From assembly GCA_024742485.1 (NCBI GenBank), contig JANSYK010000002.1, positions 1,426,001-1,490,000 of the forward strand: a stretch of DNA of 64,000 bases, in the 5' to 3' direction. The notes below the pieces were generated by a model. That model ran no database searches and was not told the origin of the DNA. It saw nothing but the letters and a program-made list of their open reading frames with translations. The DNA comes from Alphaproteobacteria bacterium. GTDB lineage: Bacteria > Pseudomonadota > Alphaproteobacteria > Rhizobiales > Rhizobiaceae. Made by a program: the position numbers and the translations under genes. Positions 9,393 through 21,108 of this stretch are shown in pieces (position 1 is the stretch's first letter; every line of letters starts with the position of its first letter).

Positions 9393-9420
9393 AAAAAAGG
9401 CGGCCCGAAGGCCGCCTTTT
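9393..9420. terminator. Bidirectional rho-independent terminator between GST and groEL
   Basis: AAAAAAGGCGGCC / GGCCGCCTTTT is a GC-rich stem flanked by A-run and T-run, so it works on both strands. It serves groEL (minus) and the GST gene (plus). Confidence 0.9.
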
Positions 9421-9443
9421 CCATAATGATTGGGACGTGTGAC

Positions 9444-11093
<1,650 letters not shown>

Positions 11094-11152
11094 TCATTTC
11101 TGGGCATTGCGCCCGAATTCCATAGGGAGAGGTTACGATTTTCGTTTTCGGA

Positions 11153-11449
11153 TTAACCGATAACGCCCATGATGTCGGATTCCTTCATGATGAGAAGGTC
11201 TTCGCCATCGAGCTTGACTTCAGTTCCGGACCATTTGCCGAAAAGGATGCGGTCGCCGGCCTTGACGTCCATGGCAACAACATTGCCGTTGTCGTCACGT
11301 GCGCCGCTGCCGATTGCAACGACTTCGCCCTCGGAGGGCTTTTCCTTTGCGGTGTCTGGAATGATGATGCCGCCTGCGGTCTTTTCTTCAGACTCAACGC
11401 GGCGCACGACAACACGGTCGTGCAAAGGACGGAATTTAGTGCTTGCCAT
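11153..11449 (-). CDS. groES: Co-chaperonin GroES
   Basis: 10-kDa lid of the GroEL chamber. The 98 aa product begins [19 protein letters not shown] and has the mobile loop [18 protein letters not shown] and the C-terminal [19 protein letters not shown]. It is the first gene of the operon, downstream of CIRCE, so HrcA repression and heat-shock sigma activation are expected. Confidence 0.99.
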   Translation of the reverse strand: MASTKFRPLHDRVVVRRVESEEKTAGGIIIPDTAKEKPSEGEVVAIGSGARDDNGNVVAMDVKAGDRILFGKWSGTEVKLDGEDLLIMKESDIMGVIG

Positions 11450-11504
11450 TGTCTATACCCTCGATCGAATGACACACCGAACGGAATGTCCGGCTTATGA
11501 TTGA

Positions 11505-11531
11505 GTAGCACTCACCAACGACGAGTGCTAA
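11505..11531 (-). promoter_or_regulatory. CIRCE element (HrcA operator) of groESL
   Basis: GTAGCACTC-N9-GAGTGCTAA, matching the consensus TTAGCACTC-N9-GAGTGCTAA with one change, 56 bp upstream of groES. HrcA binds this repeat and represses at normal temperature. Confidence 0.95.
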
Positions 11532-11540
11532 CCGACGCAC

Positions 11541-11570
11541 GAGATAGTGATCTCGTAATCCAGAGTCAAG
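11541..11570 (-). promoter_or_regulatory. Promoter of groESL, heat-shock sigma-like
   Basis: On the minus strand CTTGAC (11565-11570) is followed after an 18-nt spacer by TATCTC (11541-11546). The CTTG-type -35 and CTATCT-type -10 match alphaproteobacterial RpoH/housekeeping hybrid promoters. CIRCE begins 10 bp downstream, covering the start site. Confidence 0.65.
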
Positions 11571-11798
11571 ATTATGGCCGGAAATATTCTGGCCACACAT
11601 ACGGTCCCACTCATGGCAGCCGATCGCACCTGTGACACGGATCCTCAAATGTCTCGATCGGCTTTGATTGATGGGCACCAAGAACTGATTAGGGCTTGTT
11701 TTCTGAACGCCGATGGTGAATGTCTGCGCCGACGGGATCATCATGACCCGTGCGAACCGACCAACTGATTTCATCTTGCCACGGAACCAAGTTCGACC

Positions 11799-12647
11799 AT
11801 GCTGCACAAAGTCGATCGTCTCGCCGATCTCAATGACCGTTACGATGTGATTTTCTGTGATGTCTGGGGCGTCCTTCACAATGGCGTCGAGGCCCGGCCC
11901 TTTGCCGGGGAAGCCCTCAGTGCCTTTCGGCAACAGGGTGGAGCCGTGATTCTCATCACCAATTCGCCCCGCCGACGTGACGCCGTGGCTGAACAACTCG
12001 ACATGATCGGGGTTGATCCGCAGGCCTATGATCGCATCGTCACATCGGGCGATGTGACCCGTGACCTGATCGCGGCCGGTTCGAACCAGATCTATTTTGT
12101 TGGTCCGGACAGGGACAGGTCGCTGTTTGAGGGACTTGGCGTCGTGGAGGTCGGCCTGGACGATGCGGGCATCGTGGTCTGCACCGGTCTGTATGATGAC
12201 GAGCATGAAACGGCGGATCAGTATGTGTCGCTGCTTGAGGACTTCAAAAGCAGGGATCTGTCATTCATTTGTGCCAATCCTGATTTGGTCGTTGAACGCG
12301 GGGCGCGGCTCATTCCCTGTGCAGGTGCGATTGCTGCTCTTTACGAGCAGATGGGCGGCACCACTTTGATATCCGGCAAGCCGCACAGGCCCATCTATGA
12401 GGCAGCGCTCGAACTGGCGACGGCAATGAAGGGCAAGATCGGCAAGGACCGTATACTGGCGATTGGCGATGGCATGCCGACCGATGTCAGGGGCGCCCAG
12501 GATTTCGGTCTCGATCTGCTCTATATTTCTGACGGAATCCACACGACGCAATACACCGACGGCGCAAGAGTTCACGATGGACGGCTGGAATCATTCCTGC
12601 GTCAACATGGCGCCGCTCCGGTCGGCTGGATGCAGCGTTTGGGATAG
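11799..12647 (+). CDS. HAD-superfamily class IIA hydrolase (NagD-like, TIGR01459 type)
   Basis: Predicted phosphatase of unknown substrate; class IIA members act on small sugar or nucleotide phosphates. All four HAD motifs are visible in the 282 aa product: DVWGVLHNG (nucleophile Asp and Asp+2 replaced by Trp-Gly pattern typical of this subgroup), ITNSPRR, SGKPHRPIYE (Lys) and GDGMPTDVRGAQ. The class IIA cap lies between motifs II and III. It sits between groES and ribF, a conserved neighbourhood in Rhizobiales, and ends about 20 bp before ribF. Confidence 0.88.
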   Translation: MLHKVDRLADLNDRYDVIFCDVWGVLHNGVEARPFAGEALSAFRQQGGAVILITNSPRRRDAVAEQLDMIGVDPQAYDRIVTSGDVTRDLIAAGSNQIYFVGPDRDRSLFEGLGVVEVGLDDAGIVVCTGLYDDEHETADQYVSLLEDFKSRDLSFICANPDLVVERGARLIPCAGAIAALYEQMGGTTLISGKPHRPIYEAALELATAMKGKIGKDRILAIGDGMPTDVRGAQDFGLDLLYISDGIHTTQYTDGARVHDGRLESFLRQHGAAPVGWMQRLG

Positions 12648-12667
12648 GAATGGACAGGCAACCGATC

Positions 12668-13639
12668 ATGCGCATCCAGTCCCTGGCCGACTTCCCCACC
12701 ACAATGCGTGGTGGCGTCGTGGCAATCGGCAATTTCGACGGTGTCCACCGCGGTCACCAGGCCGTACTGAGCGAGGCGCTGCGTCAGCGCCCGTCGGACA
12801 GCATGCCGGCAACGGCCCTGACCTTCGAGCCCCATCCGCGCACTGTTTTTCAACCGGATCATCCGGTCTTTCGGCTGACGCCCGCACCGCTCAAGGCGCG
12901 ATTGATCGGCGCCATGGGTTTTGCAGCCATCGTGGAGTTGCCCTTTACGCGTGAATTTGCCCAAAACACCGCTGCCGATTTTGTCGAAGACACGCTTGTC
13001 GCCGGCCTTGGCATTCGACACATCGTGACCGGATTCAATTTTCACTTCGGAAAGGCGCGGCAGGGTAGCCCTGATTTTTTGCGGGAGGTTGGAGGGCAAT
13101 TCGGCTTTGGCGTGACCGTTGTCGAACCGTTTGGCGACGAAAGCACGACGCTTGTGTCCTCCAGCCGCATACGTGAGTGCCTGGGGCTTGGCGATGTCGT
13201 CGAGGCAGCGGGCCTTCTTGGCTACCACTACAGTGTCGAGGCACGGATCATCCGCGGCAAGCAATTGGGACGTGAACTTGGATTTCCCACTGCCAATATG
13301 GAACTGCCGCCGCAGACTGGTTTGAAACCCGGAATTTACGCCGTCCGCTTTCGACGCGCGGATGGATCACTGCATGATGGCGTGGCAAGTTTCGGCCGGC
13401 GACCGACAGTGGAGGAAGACGGTCCGGTCCTGCTGGAAACCTTCATTTTTGATTTTGATGGCGATCTCTACGGCGAAATCTGTACTGTGAGCTTCTTCGC
13501 CCATTTGCGCGATGAGGTGAAATTCGACGGTCTCGATCCACTGATCAAACAGATGGAAGTTGATACTGATGAAGCGCGGGCGGCTCTGACAGATGTTTCG
13601 CCTCTCGGTCGGCTCGACCATCATCTGGCGTTTGGCTGA
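12668..13639 (+). CDS. ribF: Bifunctional riboflavin kinase / FAD synthetase
   Basis: Converts riboflavin to FMN and FMN to FAD. The 323 aa product runs from the ATG at 12668, chosen for ACAGG 9 nt upstream; an in-frame ATG at 12650 is the alternative. The N-terminal adenylyltransferase has GNFDGVHRGHQAVL and TFEPHPRTVF plus VTGFNFHFGKARQG. The C-terminal flavokinase has GRELGFPTANMELP, KPGIYAV and GVASFGRRPTVEE. No FMN riboswitch precedes it. It follows the HAD hydrolase in the same direction. Confidence 0.96.
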   Translation: MRIQSLADFPTTMRGGVVAIGNFDGVHRGHQAVLSEALRQRPSDSMPATALTFEPHPRTVFQPDHPVFRLTPAPLKARLIGAMGFAAIVELPFTREFAQNTAADFVEDTLVAGLGIRHIVTGFNFHFGKARQGSPDFLREVGGQFGFGVTVVEPFGDESTTLVSSSRIRECLGLGDVVEAAGLLGYHYSVEARIIRGKQLGRELGFPTANMELPPQTGLKPGIYAVRFRRADGSLHDGVASFGRRPTVEEDGPVLLETFIFDFDGDLYGEICTVSFFAHLRDEVKFDGLDPLIKQMEVDTDEARAALTDVSPLGRLDHHLAFG

Positions 13640-13644
13640 CCGCG

Positions 13645-14355
13645 ATGGACCCGCGGCCCATCGTTCTGATCACCGGAGCGACAGCCGGAATTGGTCTGGC
13701 CCTGGCACAGCGGCTGGCAGGCACACACCGTCTGGTGCTATGCGGCCGTCGTGCCGGCTCGGAATACCCGGATGAATTGCCGGACGGCGCGCTCTATATT
13801 CAGGCGGATTTCAAGGACCCGTTAGGCGCCGTTGAAGCCATTGAAACCGCGCTTGACGAAGCGGGGATCGAGGCATTGCACCGTGTGGTCATCAATGCGG
13901 GCACCGGGTATTACGGGTCTGTGGAATCAGAACGGCCTGATACGATCCGCGAAACCCTGGACGTCAATCTGACAGCGCCCATTGTGTTGGCCAGGCACAT
14001 GGCGCCTTTCCTGGAGAAGGTCCGTGGCAAACTCGTATTGATCGGTTCGGTTGCCCACCGCGGCGCTGCAAATATGCCGACCTATGCAGCCAGCAAGGCA
14101 GGCCTGGCGGGCTTTGCGCGGTCTCTGGAATCGGAGTGGCAGGACCGGACTGCCGTCCAGATCATCCACCCGGGACCCACCGCCACCGAGATGCACGAGA
14201 AGGCCGGCTACGATGCCGGCAAACTTCGGCGCTTGTTTTTTTCCGCCGCCGGGATGGCCGATGAGATAGCGTTGCTGATGGATGGATCGAAAAAGACTGC
14301 AACGGTGTCGTTCGGTGCGCGGCTGCGGCGCCTTGTCGGGAAACGATCATCATGA
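13645..14355 (+). CDS. Short-chain dehydrogenase/reductase, first of a coupled pair
   Basis: NAD(P)-dependent oxidoreductase of unknown substrate. The 236 aa product has the Rossmann motif ITGATAGIGLALAQ, the NAG-type NAGTGYYG, catalytic Ser in LVLIGSVAHRG and YxxxK in YAASKAGLAGFARSL (Tyr/Lys). The C-terminal VQIIHPGPTATEM is typical of the family. It starts 5 bp after ribF and its stop overlaps the next SDR start by 4 bp (ATGA). The product and neighbour give no substrate. Confidence 0.85.
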   Translation: MDPRPIVLITGATAGIGLALAQRLAGTHRLVLCGRRAGSEYPDELPDGALYIQADFKDPLGAVEAIETALDEAGIEALHRVVINAGTGYYGSVESERPDTIRETLDVNLTAPIVLARHMAPFLEKVRGKLVLIGSVAHRGAANMPTYAASKAGLAGFARSLESEWQDRTAVQIIHPGPTATEMHEKAGYDAGKLRRLFFSAAGMADEIALLMDGSKKTATVSFGARLRRLVGKRSS

Positions 14356-15095
14356 GGGTGCTGGTGACGGGCGCAGCAGCCGGTCTTGGCCGGGAAATTG
14401 CCAGCCAACTTGTGGCCGGGGGCGCTCATGTGACCGCGGTTGACCGCTCCGAAATTGATCCGTTGGAGGGACTGGAACCGCGCAAGGTCGATCTGGCGGA
14501 TCGCGAAGCGGTCGACCGAATGCTCCGCGAACTCGAAGACGAACCGCCATTTGACTGGGTCATTCACAATGCAGGGATCAGTGCAACTGGGAAATTCGAG
14601 CGCATTCCGGATGATGCCTATCTGCGCCTGTTGCGGGTGAACTGCGAAACACCGATGCTGATGACGGCCGGATTGATCAGTAGTGGGAGGGTCGCAGCCG
14701 GTGGACGGATCGTTTTCATCTCGTCGCTGTCGCACTTTACAGGTTACCCCGGCGGGGCCGTTTACGGTGCATCGAAAGATGTGCTGGCCGTCTATGCCAA
14801 AAGCATTCGACCCACGCTGAAACGGCGCCAGATAAGGGTCACGACCGTTTTTCCCGGACCCATTCGAACCGACCATGCATCGCGCCACGCCCCGCCGGAT
14901 GCGCAGGCCGAGCGTCGCATGGATCCGGCCGATCTGGCCGCCAGAATTATCCGCGCAACCCGCCGCGGCAAAACGGTTCTCTATCCGGGATTGACCGCCC
15001 GGATGGGACGTTTGCTCGGTGGCATTGTACCAGGCCGAATGACGGCCTTCATGCGCCGCGTCATTTTTGAAAAACTCGAGCGCGATGTTTACTGA
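14352..15095 (+). CDS. Short-chain dehydrogenase/reductase, second of a coupled pair
   Basis: Second SDR, 247 aa, with TGAAAGLGREIASQL (cofactor), HNAGISATGKF, catalytic FISSLSHFTG and YGASKDVLAVYAKS, and a C-terminal helix region (MGRLLGGIVPGRMTAFM) that may associate with membranes. Translation is coupled to the upstream SDR by ATGA overlap, so the two enzymes may act together or form a heteromer. The sequence ends 252 bp before ileS; that gap holds only the ileS upstream region. Confidence 0.85.
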   Translation: MRVLVTGAAAGLGREIASQLVAGGAHVTAVDRSEIDPLEGLEPRKVDLADREAVDRMLRELEDEPPFDWVIHNAGISATGKFERIPDDAYLRLLRVNCETPMLMTAGLISSGRVAAGGRIVFISSLSHFTGYPGGAVYGASKDVLAVYAKSIRPTLKRRQIRVTTVFPGPIRTDHASRHAPPDAQAERRMDPADLAARIIRATRRGKTVLYPGLTARMGRLLGGIVPGRMTAFMRRVIFEKLERDVY

Positions 15096-15347
15096 GAAAT
15101 TGCTTTATTCCAGCAAGTAGCCTTGCTAGAAGGCGTCTCACCATGATGGTCATATTCGGTATCGGCAAAGACATTCGAATTATTGGCCCGGCTTCCTGAG
15201 CGCAACCGACCTCCGGGTCCGGCCGGTCGGAAGTCCGGGAATGAGTGCTGCCGTGCCGGCCCGGCGCGACACCTCCTGAAGACGGATGACAGATACCATA
15301 GCCGACCGCTTTGTGCCGGTCGCAAAACAGCGAAACATGATTGAACG

Positions 15348-18257
15348 ATGACCGAAACGACCGAAAAACTCGACTATTCGAAAACCCTCAATCTGCCAAA
15401 GACAGATTTTCCGATGCGGGCCGGCCTGCCGAAAAAGGAGCCGGAACTTGTCGCCCGGTGGCAGGATATGGATCTCTATCGCAAATTGCGGGAGTCTGCG
15501 GCCGGACGGCCCAAATTCGTATTGCATGACGGGCCGCCCTACGCCAACGGAAATATCCATATCGGTCATGCCCTGAACAAGGTGTTGAAGGATGTGATCA
15601 CCCGATCATTCCAGATGCGCGGCTACGACAGCAATTATGTTCCGGGATGGGATTGCCATGGTTTGCCGATCGAATGGAAGATCGAAGAGCAGTACCGCGC
15701 CGCCGGCAAGGACAAGGACGAGGTTCCGATCAATGAATTCCGTCAGGAGTGTCGGGATTTTGCGGCCCACTGGATCGATGTACAGACCGAGGAGTTCAAG
15801 CGCCTTGGCATAGAGGGTGATTTCGACCGGCCTTACACGACGATGAATTTTCACGCGGAAGCGCGGATCGCCGGCGAACTGATGAAAATTGCTGCTCTTG
15901 GCCAGCTCTATCGCGGTTCCAAACCGGTCATGTGGTCGGTCGTCGAGCGCACCGCGCTTGCCGAGGCTGAGGTCGAATATCAGGATTACGAAAGTGACAC
16001 GATCTGGGTGAAGTTCCCGGTGACCGACGGTCCCGATGCACTGGCCGGCGCTCATGTGGTGATCTGGACGACAACGCCCTGGACGATCCCCGGCAATCGC
16101 GCAATTTGCTACTCTAACCGGATCGGCTACGGGCTTTACGAAATCACGGAAGCGGAAAATGATTTTGGTCCTCAGCCCGGTGAAAAGCTGCTTTTTGCCG
16201 ATAGCCTGGCGGATGAATGCGCGCAAAAGGCCAAAGTAACGCTCAAACGACTTGCCGATGTGACCACGGATGAACTGGCCGGGACACGCTGCGCCCATCC
16301 ATTGGCCAGTCTTGGCTATGAATTCACGGTGCCTTTGCTCGATGGTGATCATGTCACCGATGAAGCGGGCACTGGATTTGTTCATACGGCGCCAAGCCAT
16401 GGCCGCGAGGACTTCGAGGCCTGGATGGACAGCGTGGCTTATCTGACGGAGCTCGGCATCGACACCGCCATCGCCTTTCCGGTTGGCGACGATGGTTTCT
16501 ATACGGCAGATGCACCCGGATTCGGTCCGGATGCCGCAGACGGTGCAGCACGGGTTATCGACGATCGGGGCAAAAAGGGCGACGCCAACAAACGCGTGAT
16601 TGCAGCGCTGATTGACACCCATACGCTGTTTGCCCGCGGTCGGCTCAAACACACCTATCCGCACTCATGGCGGTCGAAAAAACCGATCATTTTCCGCAAC
16701 ACGCCGCAATGGTTCGTCCACATGGACAAATCGTTCGAAGATGGAACGACATTGCGGCAACGGGCGCTGCAGGCCATCGATGCAACGCGCTTTGTCCCCG
16801 CCGCCGGACAGACCCGCCTGCGCACCATGATCGAGACGCGCCCCGATTGGGTCTTGTCCCGGCAACGCGCCTGGGGTGTTCCGATCACCGTTTTTGTTGA
16901 TGAAGACGGGGCAATCCTGCAGGACGAAACCGTCAATCAGCGGATTCTCGACGCGTTCGAAACGGAAGGCGCCGATGCCTGGTTTGCCGACGGAGCGCGC
17001 GACCGTTTTCTGGCTGGTCGTGCGGACTCCAATCGCTGGCAGCAGGTCACGGATATCCTCGATGTCTGGTTTGATTCAGGCAGCACCCACACATTCACGC
17101 TCGAAGATCGTCCCGACCTCAAATGGCCAGCGGATGTTTATCTGGAAGGTTCGGATCAGCATCGCGGCTGGTTCCACTCTTCATTGCTGGAAGGGTGCGC
17201 GACACGCGGACGGGCTCCCTATGACACCGTGATCACCCATGGTTTCACCATGGATGAAAAGGGTGAAAAAATGTCCAAATCAAAGGGCAACACCGTCACG
17301 CCGCAGGAAATCATGTCGCAATCGGGTGCCGATATTCTGAGGCTGTGGGCGATGACCACGGATTACTGGGAAGACCAGCGATTGGGCAGAACCAATATCC
17401 AGACCAATGTCGATGCCTACCGCAAACTTCGAAACACCCTTCGCTGGATGCTGGGCACGCTCTCCCATGATGCCGGCGAGGACGTCGATTTTCAGGCGAT
17501 GCCAGAACTTGAACGCCTGATGCTGCACCGGCTCGTCGAGCTGGATAGTGTTGTGCGCGAGGGGTATGATGCGTTTGAATTCAAGCGGGTCACACGGGCG
17601 TTGATCGATTTTGCCAATGTGGAACTGTCGGCTTTCTACTTCGATATCCGCAAGGACGCACTCTATTGCGATGCGCCTTCCAGCGTGCGGCGCAAGGCGG
17701 CGCTTCAGGTTGTCCGCACCGTCTTTGATTGCCTGACAAAATGGCTCGCTCCAATGCTGCCCTTCACGATGGAGGAAGCCTGGTTGACCTGCTATCCGGC
17801 GCGGGAGTCGATTCATCTCGAGCAGTTCACCGAGGTTCCGGCACAGTGGCGCGACGATGAACTCAATGCCAGATGGTCGAAAATTCGAACTGTTCGGCGT
17901 GTTGTGACCGGTGCTCTGGAGATCGAGCGCCGCGAAAAACGGATCGGCTCTTCGCTCGAGGCTGCACCTCATGTGCACATCACCGATGCCGGTCTTATGG
18001 CGGCGCTCGAGGGGCAGGACTTTGCCGAGATTTGCATCACTTCCGGTCTCGACCTTGTGGCAGCCGAAGGCCCGGCCGATGCATTTCGGCTGCCCGATGT
18101 GGCGGGGGTCAGCGTGGTGCCGGCATCGGCCGACGGGCGCAAATGCGCACGCTCCTGGCGCATGACGGATGATGTCGGATCGGATCCCGAATTTCCGGAT
18201 GTTTCGGCCCGCGATGCAGCAGCATTGCATGAATTGAAGGCACTCGGCCGGTTGTAG
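15348..18257 (+). CDS. ileS: Isoleucyl-tRNA synthetase
   Basis: Class I synthetase charging tRNA-Ile with editing of valine. The 969 aa product contains the HIGH motif in [13 protein letters not shown] and the KMSKS motif in [12 protein letters not shown]. The CP1 editing domain has [15 protein letters not shown] and [13 protein letters not shown] [15 protein letters not shown]. The C-terminal region keeps only KCARSW and then diverges ([20 protein letters not shown]), so the usual CxxC pairs of the zinc domain are incomplete, a pattern I recall from other alphaproteobacteria. No T-box or other leader is recognisable in the 252 bp upstream. Confidence 0.98.
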   Translation: MTETTEKLDYSKTLNLPKTDFPMRAGLPKKEPELVARWQDMDLYRKLRESAAGRPKFVLHDGPPYANGNIHIGHALNKVLKDVITRSFQMRGYDSNYVPGWDCHGLPIEWKIEEQYRAAGKDKDEVPINEFRQECRDFAAHWIDVQTEEFKRLGIEGDFDRPYTTMNFHAEARIAGELMKIAALGQLYRGSKPVMWSVVERTALAEAEVEYQDYESDTIWVKFPVTDGPDALAGAHVVIWTTTPWTIPGNRAICYSNRIGYGLYEITEAENDFGPQPGEKLLFADSLADECAQKAKVTLKRLADVTTDELAGTRCAHPLASLGYEFTVPLLDGDHVTDEAGTGFVHTAPSHGREDFEAWMDSVAYLTELGIDTAIAFPVGDDGFYTADAPGFGPDAADGAARVIDDRGKKGDANKRVIAALIDTHTLFARGRLKHTYPHSWRSKKPIIFRNTPQWFVHMDKSFEDGTTLRQRALQAIDATRFVPAAGQTRLRTMIETRPDWVLSRQRAWGVPITVFVDEDGAILQDETVNQRILDAFETEGADAWFADGARDRFLAGRADSNRWQQVTDILDVWFDSGSTHTFTLEDRPDLKWPADVYLEGSDQHRGWFHSSLLEGCATRGRAPYDTVITHGFTMDEKGEKMSKSKGNTVTPQEIMSQSGADILRLWAMTTDYWEDQRLGRTNIQTNVDAYRKLRNTLRWMLGTLSHDAGEDVDFQAMPELERLMLHRLVELDSVVREGYDAFEFKRVTRALIDFANVELSAFYFDIRKDALYCDAPSSVRRKAALQVVRTVFDCLTKWLAPMLPFTMEEAWLTCYPARESIHLEQFTEVPAQWRDDELNARWSKIRTVRRVVTGALEIERREKRIGSSLEAAPHVHITDAGLMAALEGQDFAEICITSGLDLVAAEGPADAFRLPDVAGVSVVPASADGRKCARSWRMTDDVGSDPEFPDVSARDAAALHELKALGRL

Positions 18258-18405
18258 CAACCGGCCGGAACCGGCCAAATTGACGCATGACATCCACACC
18301 TTGGACGAACAAATTGCCGAATCCACCGAATTCAGGTAAAAGAGCGTCAAGAAATGGCCGGAATTGTCCTGCAGGAACGGGACCGGCCAAACTGGGAATT
18401 GCTGA

Positions 18406-18993
18406 ATGAGCATTGAAGTCAAGGTCCGCACAGTTTTCGTGCTGGTGGGAGCGGTCTCCGTTTCCGCCATGCTTGCGGGTTGTGTGAGCCCCAGATACGG
18501 CACGGAAAAAACTGCCAATGCGCACCTGATGGACGGCATAGGCAGCATGGTGTCCATTGCTCCGCCGAAAAAGAAAAGTGAAGTGACCTATGTGCCGCGT
18601 CCGGCTCTGGTCGAGCCGCCGGAGGGGGCCGCATTGCCGGTACCGCAGCAAAGCGTGGCATCAGCAGACAACCCGCAATGGCTGGAATCTCCGGAGGAAA
18701 CGCGAAAACGCCTGATAGAAGAGGCCGATTCCGGCAACACGCGCTTCAACGGATCGCCGCTGGCGAAGAATCCGACGTCGAAGGAACAGTTTGAAAAATT
18801 CCGGCAGGCCCGCGCACAGCAAAAGGGAGCCTATGAGGGCCGGCGCTATCTGAGCGATCCACCACCCGAATACAGATTACCCGCTGAAACGGCGCCAGCC
18901 GATGAGCTTGGCGAGTCCGAATTCCAGAAGGAAAAACGCCGCAAGGCCGCCGCGCGCAAGGCCAAGCGTGGCTTCCGAATCTGGCCGTTCTAG
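18406..18993 (+). CDS. Putative outer-membrane lipoprotein, conserved hypothetical
   Basis: 195 aa with a type II signal peptide: charged N-terminus, hydrophobic stretch and lipobox LAGC with Cys26. The rest is Pro-, Lys- and Glu-rich, low in hydrophobics and probably extended (YVPRPALVEPPEGAALPVP), ending in a highly basic stretch (KEKRRKAAARKAKRGF). No catalytic motif is seen. The position behind ileS is shared with Rhizobiales relatives as I recall. The function is unknown; it may span or bind the cell wall. Its TAG stop lies within repeat copy C. Confidence 0.75.
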   Translation: MSIEVKVRTVFVLVGAVSVSAMLAGCVSPRYGTEKTANAHLMDGIGSMVSIAPPKKKSEVTYVPRPALVEPPEGAALPVPQQSVASADNPQWLESPEETRKRLIEEADSGNTRFNGSPLAKNPTSKEQFEKFRQARAQQKGAYEGRRYLSDPPPEYRLPAETAPADELGESEFQKEKRRKAAARKAKRGFRIWPF

Positions 18994-19094
18994 AGCAATT
19001 CAGGTTTTGACGGAATCGGCAAAACCTGAATGCATCAGCATAATCAACGTCCGACACTGTTGTCCCGTTTCTGGCAAAAACGTGAAACTGTCTA
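18990..19094 (+). repeat. Dispersed palindromic element, copy C (most complete)
   Basis: Left edge CTAGAGCA supplies the TAG stop of the lipoprotein gene. The first hairpin has arms ATTCAGGTTTTG and CAAAACCTGAAT, perfect over 12 bp. The middle part is CGACACTGTTGT and the second hairpin CGTTTC...GTGAAAC. The right edge CTGTCTA gives, on the minus strand, the TAG stop of tadA (19092-19094). One element thus closes two convergent genes. Confidence 0.88.
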
Positions 19095-19541
19095 ACGCCG
19101 CTGCTTGAAAAAGCGTTGCAGCAGTTCAGCCGATGCCAGGTCCCCGATACCGGCATAAATCTCCGGTGCGTGATGGCAGGTTGCCTGCTCGAAGAAACGC
19201 ACGCCATTGATCACCGCTCCGCCCTTTTCGTCCTCGGCGCCGAAATACAGCCGCCGAATACGGGCAAAGGATATGGCCGCCGCGCACATCGTGCACGGTT
19301 CCAATGTGACATAGAGATCGCAATCAGGCAGCCGATCGCTTTCAAGTGATGCCGATGCGGCCCGCAGGGCGACAATCTCGGCATGCGCCGTAACATCGAA
19401 ACGCTGCCTGTTGGCGTTACCGCTGCGTGCGATGACGTGGCTGTCCTTCACGATGATGGCGCCCACCGGAACTTCGCCCCGCTCCGCCGCCAGCCGCGCT
19501 TCCTCCAGGGCCAGTTCCATGAAACTCTGTTTTTCCGCCAT
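19092..19541 (-). CDS. tadA: tRNA-specific adenosine deaminase TadA
   Basis: Deaminates A34 to inosine in tRNA-Arg(ACG). The 149 aa product has the zinc/catalytic motif HAE at 53-55 (TAHAEIVALR) and PCTMC at 82-86 (LEPCTMCAAAISF), plus the C-terminal FFKQRR. Length and motif spacing are normal. It lies convergent with the lipoprotein gene and divergent from the pseudouridine synthase gene; its stop codon is embedded in repeat copy C. Confidence 0.95.
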   Translation of the reverse strand: MAEKQSFMELALEEARLAAERGEVPVGAIIVKDSHVIARSGNANRQRFDVTAHAEIVALRAASASLESDRLPDCDLYVTLEPCTMCAAAISFARIRRLYFGAEDEKGGAVINGVRFFEQATCHHAPEIYAGIGDLASAELLQRFFKQRR

Positions 19542-19758
19542 CGGCGATTTACGAACCCCTGGGGGCCGGGCAAGATTCTCCGGCCAATTGACACATTAGG
19601 CTTAACCCGATTGGCGCAAGCTGTTAAAGGCTGGCGTAAATCCTGTTGCAAGGCAACCATCAATCGGCCCGCAACCTCGCACAAACGCGATGCAGCGGTG
19701 TGCGACCTGCCTCATCGTTACAGCAATCCAGGCAATCGGCCCGAAAGGCAAAAAACAG

Positions 19759-21108
19759 ATGAACACCAGTGGCAAGCCTCCACGCAAGACACAGCGCAAG
19801 GGTCGCGTTCAGGGCGACAACCGGGACGGACGGTCCGTGAAGCCCCGAAAATCGGTATCGTCGGGTAAGCCTGTGACGGATGTGAAAATGCCCGCCGCGC
19901 AATCGTCCGACACGATGGCGCCGGAGCGCATTGCCAAACTGCTGGCGAGGGCTGGCATCGCGTCACGCCGTGAATCGGAGCGGATGATCGAGGAGGGCCG
20001 TGTCAGGCTCAACGGCGTCATACTGGACTCGCCGGCGATCAATGTGACGCTCGCTGATCAGATCGAAGTCGACGGCGAACCGCTGCGTGGCATCGAGCGC
20101 ACGCGCCTTTGGCTCTATCACAAGCCGTCAGGTCTGGTCAGCACCCACAAGGACCCTGAAGGAAGGCCGACGGTTTTCGAGAAATTGCCACGCGAACTGC
20201 CGCGCGTGCTGTCAGTGGGTCGCCTCGATATCAACACGGAAGGTTTGTTGCTTCTGACCAATGACGGTGGGTTGGCCCGTGTCCTGGAACTGCCATCCAC
20301 CGGCTGGTTGCGGCGCTATCGCGTGCGCGCTCACGGAAAGACCGACCAGGCGGCACTGGACCGGCTGCGCGACGGTATCGCTGTCGACGGCGTGCTCTAC
20401 GGATCGATCGAGGCCACGCTCGACCGCACGCAAGGCTCCAATGTCTGGATCACCATGGGCTTTCGGGAAGGCAAGAACCGGGAGATCAAGAACGTTCTCG
20501 GTGCCCTCGACCTGGAAGTCAATCGGCTGATCCGGATCTCCTATGGTCCATTCCAGCTTGCCGATCTCAAGGAGGGCGAAACTCTGGAGGTCAAGGGAAG
20601 AACCCTGCGCGACCAGCTTGGCCCACGGCTCATCGAACAGGCCGGCGCTGATTTCGATGCACCGCTTTTTCACGGGCAAAGTGCCGAATCTGCCGGAAAG
20701 GACAAATCCTCGACCGGGAATCCCGAACCGGGCCGAAAACAACCAGCCCGGCGGGAAAAGGCAGCTTCGCAATCCCGGCCGCGAGACGGTAAACCCGACC
20801 GCGGAGCCGATGCCGGCGACAAGCGCCAGCGTCAACTGGACCGGCTGGATACCAAAAAGAAACCGGACGAGAAGCCCAACAGATTCCAGCGTCGCAGCCG
20901 CGCCTCCAATGTCTGGATGGCGCCGGGTGCTCGGCCGGTCGTTGCGCGTAAGGCGTCTGACCAGGAATCCAAACCTTCCGAACGCCCGTCCGCAGCCGAC
21001 AAGGCAGGCAAAAGCGACAGGTTTGCAAAAAGGGGCGGGACCGGCAAAAAGCCGCGGTCAAAGCCCGGTGAGAAGGGACGAAGCGGCAATGCGGATCGTC
21101 GGCGGTAA
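19759..21108 (+). CDS. 23S rRNA pseudouridine synthase, RluB/RsuA family, with long basic tail
   Basis: Isomerises uridine in rRNA. The product is 449 aa from MNTSGKPPRKTQRK; a frame open from 19690 adds an unlikely leader. Domains in order: basic N-terminal tail (1-50), S4 domain (IAKLLARAGIASRRESERM), catalytic domain with LSVGRLDINTEGLLLLTNDGG (catalytic Asp in GRLD) and GFREGKNREIKNVL, then a tail of about 145 residues rich in Lys, Arg, Pro and Ser. It overlaps rsmD by 20 bp, so ribosome-maturation functions are coupled. RluB is the closest family I recognise; the exact target is not certain. Confidence 0.88.
   Translation: MNTSGKPPRKTQRKGRVQGDNRDGRSVKPRKSVSSGKPVTDVKMPAAQSSDTMAPERIAKLLARAGIASRRESERMIEEGRVRLNGVILDSPAINVTLADQIEVDGEPLRGIERTRLWLYHKPSGLVSTHKDPEGRPTVFEKLPRELPRVLSVGRLDINTEGLLLLTNDGGLARVLELPSTGWLRRYRVRAHGKTDQAALDRLRDGIAVDGVLYGSIEATLDRTQGSNVWITMGFREGKNREIKNVLGALDLEVNRLIRISYGPFQLADLKEGETLEVKGRTLRDQLGPRLIEQAGADFDAPLFHGQSAESAGKDKSSTGNPEPGRKQPARREKAASQSRPRDGKPDRGADAGDKRQRQLDRLDTKKKPDEKPNRFQRRSRASNVWMAPGARPVVARKASDQESKPSERPSAADKAGKSDRFAKRGGTGKKPRSKPGEKGRSGNADRRR

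Noticed and set aside
15096..15347. T-box or other leader before ileS
   Set aside because: No specifier loop, T-box bulge or terminator-like structure seen; T-boxes are also not expected in this group.
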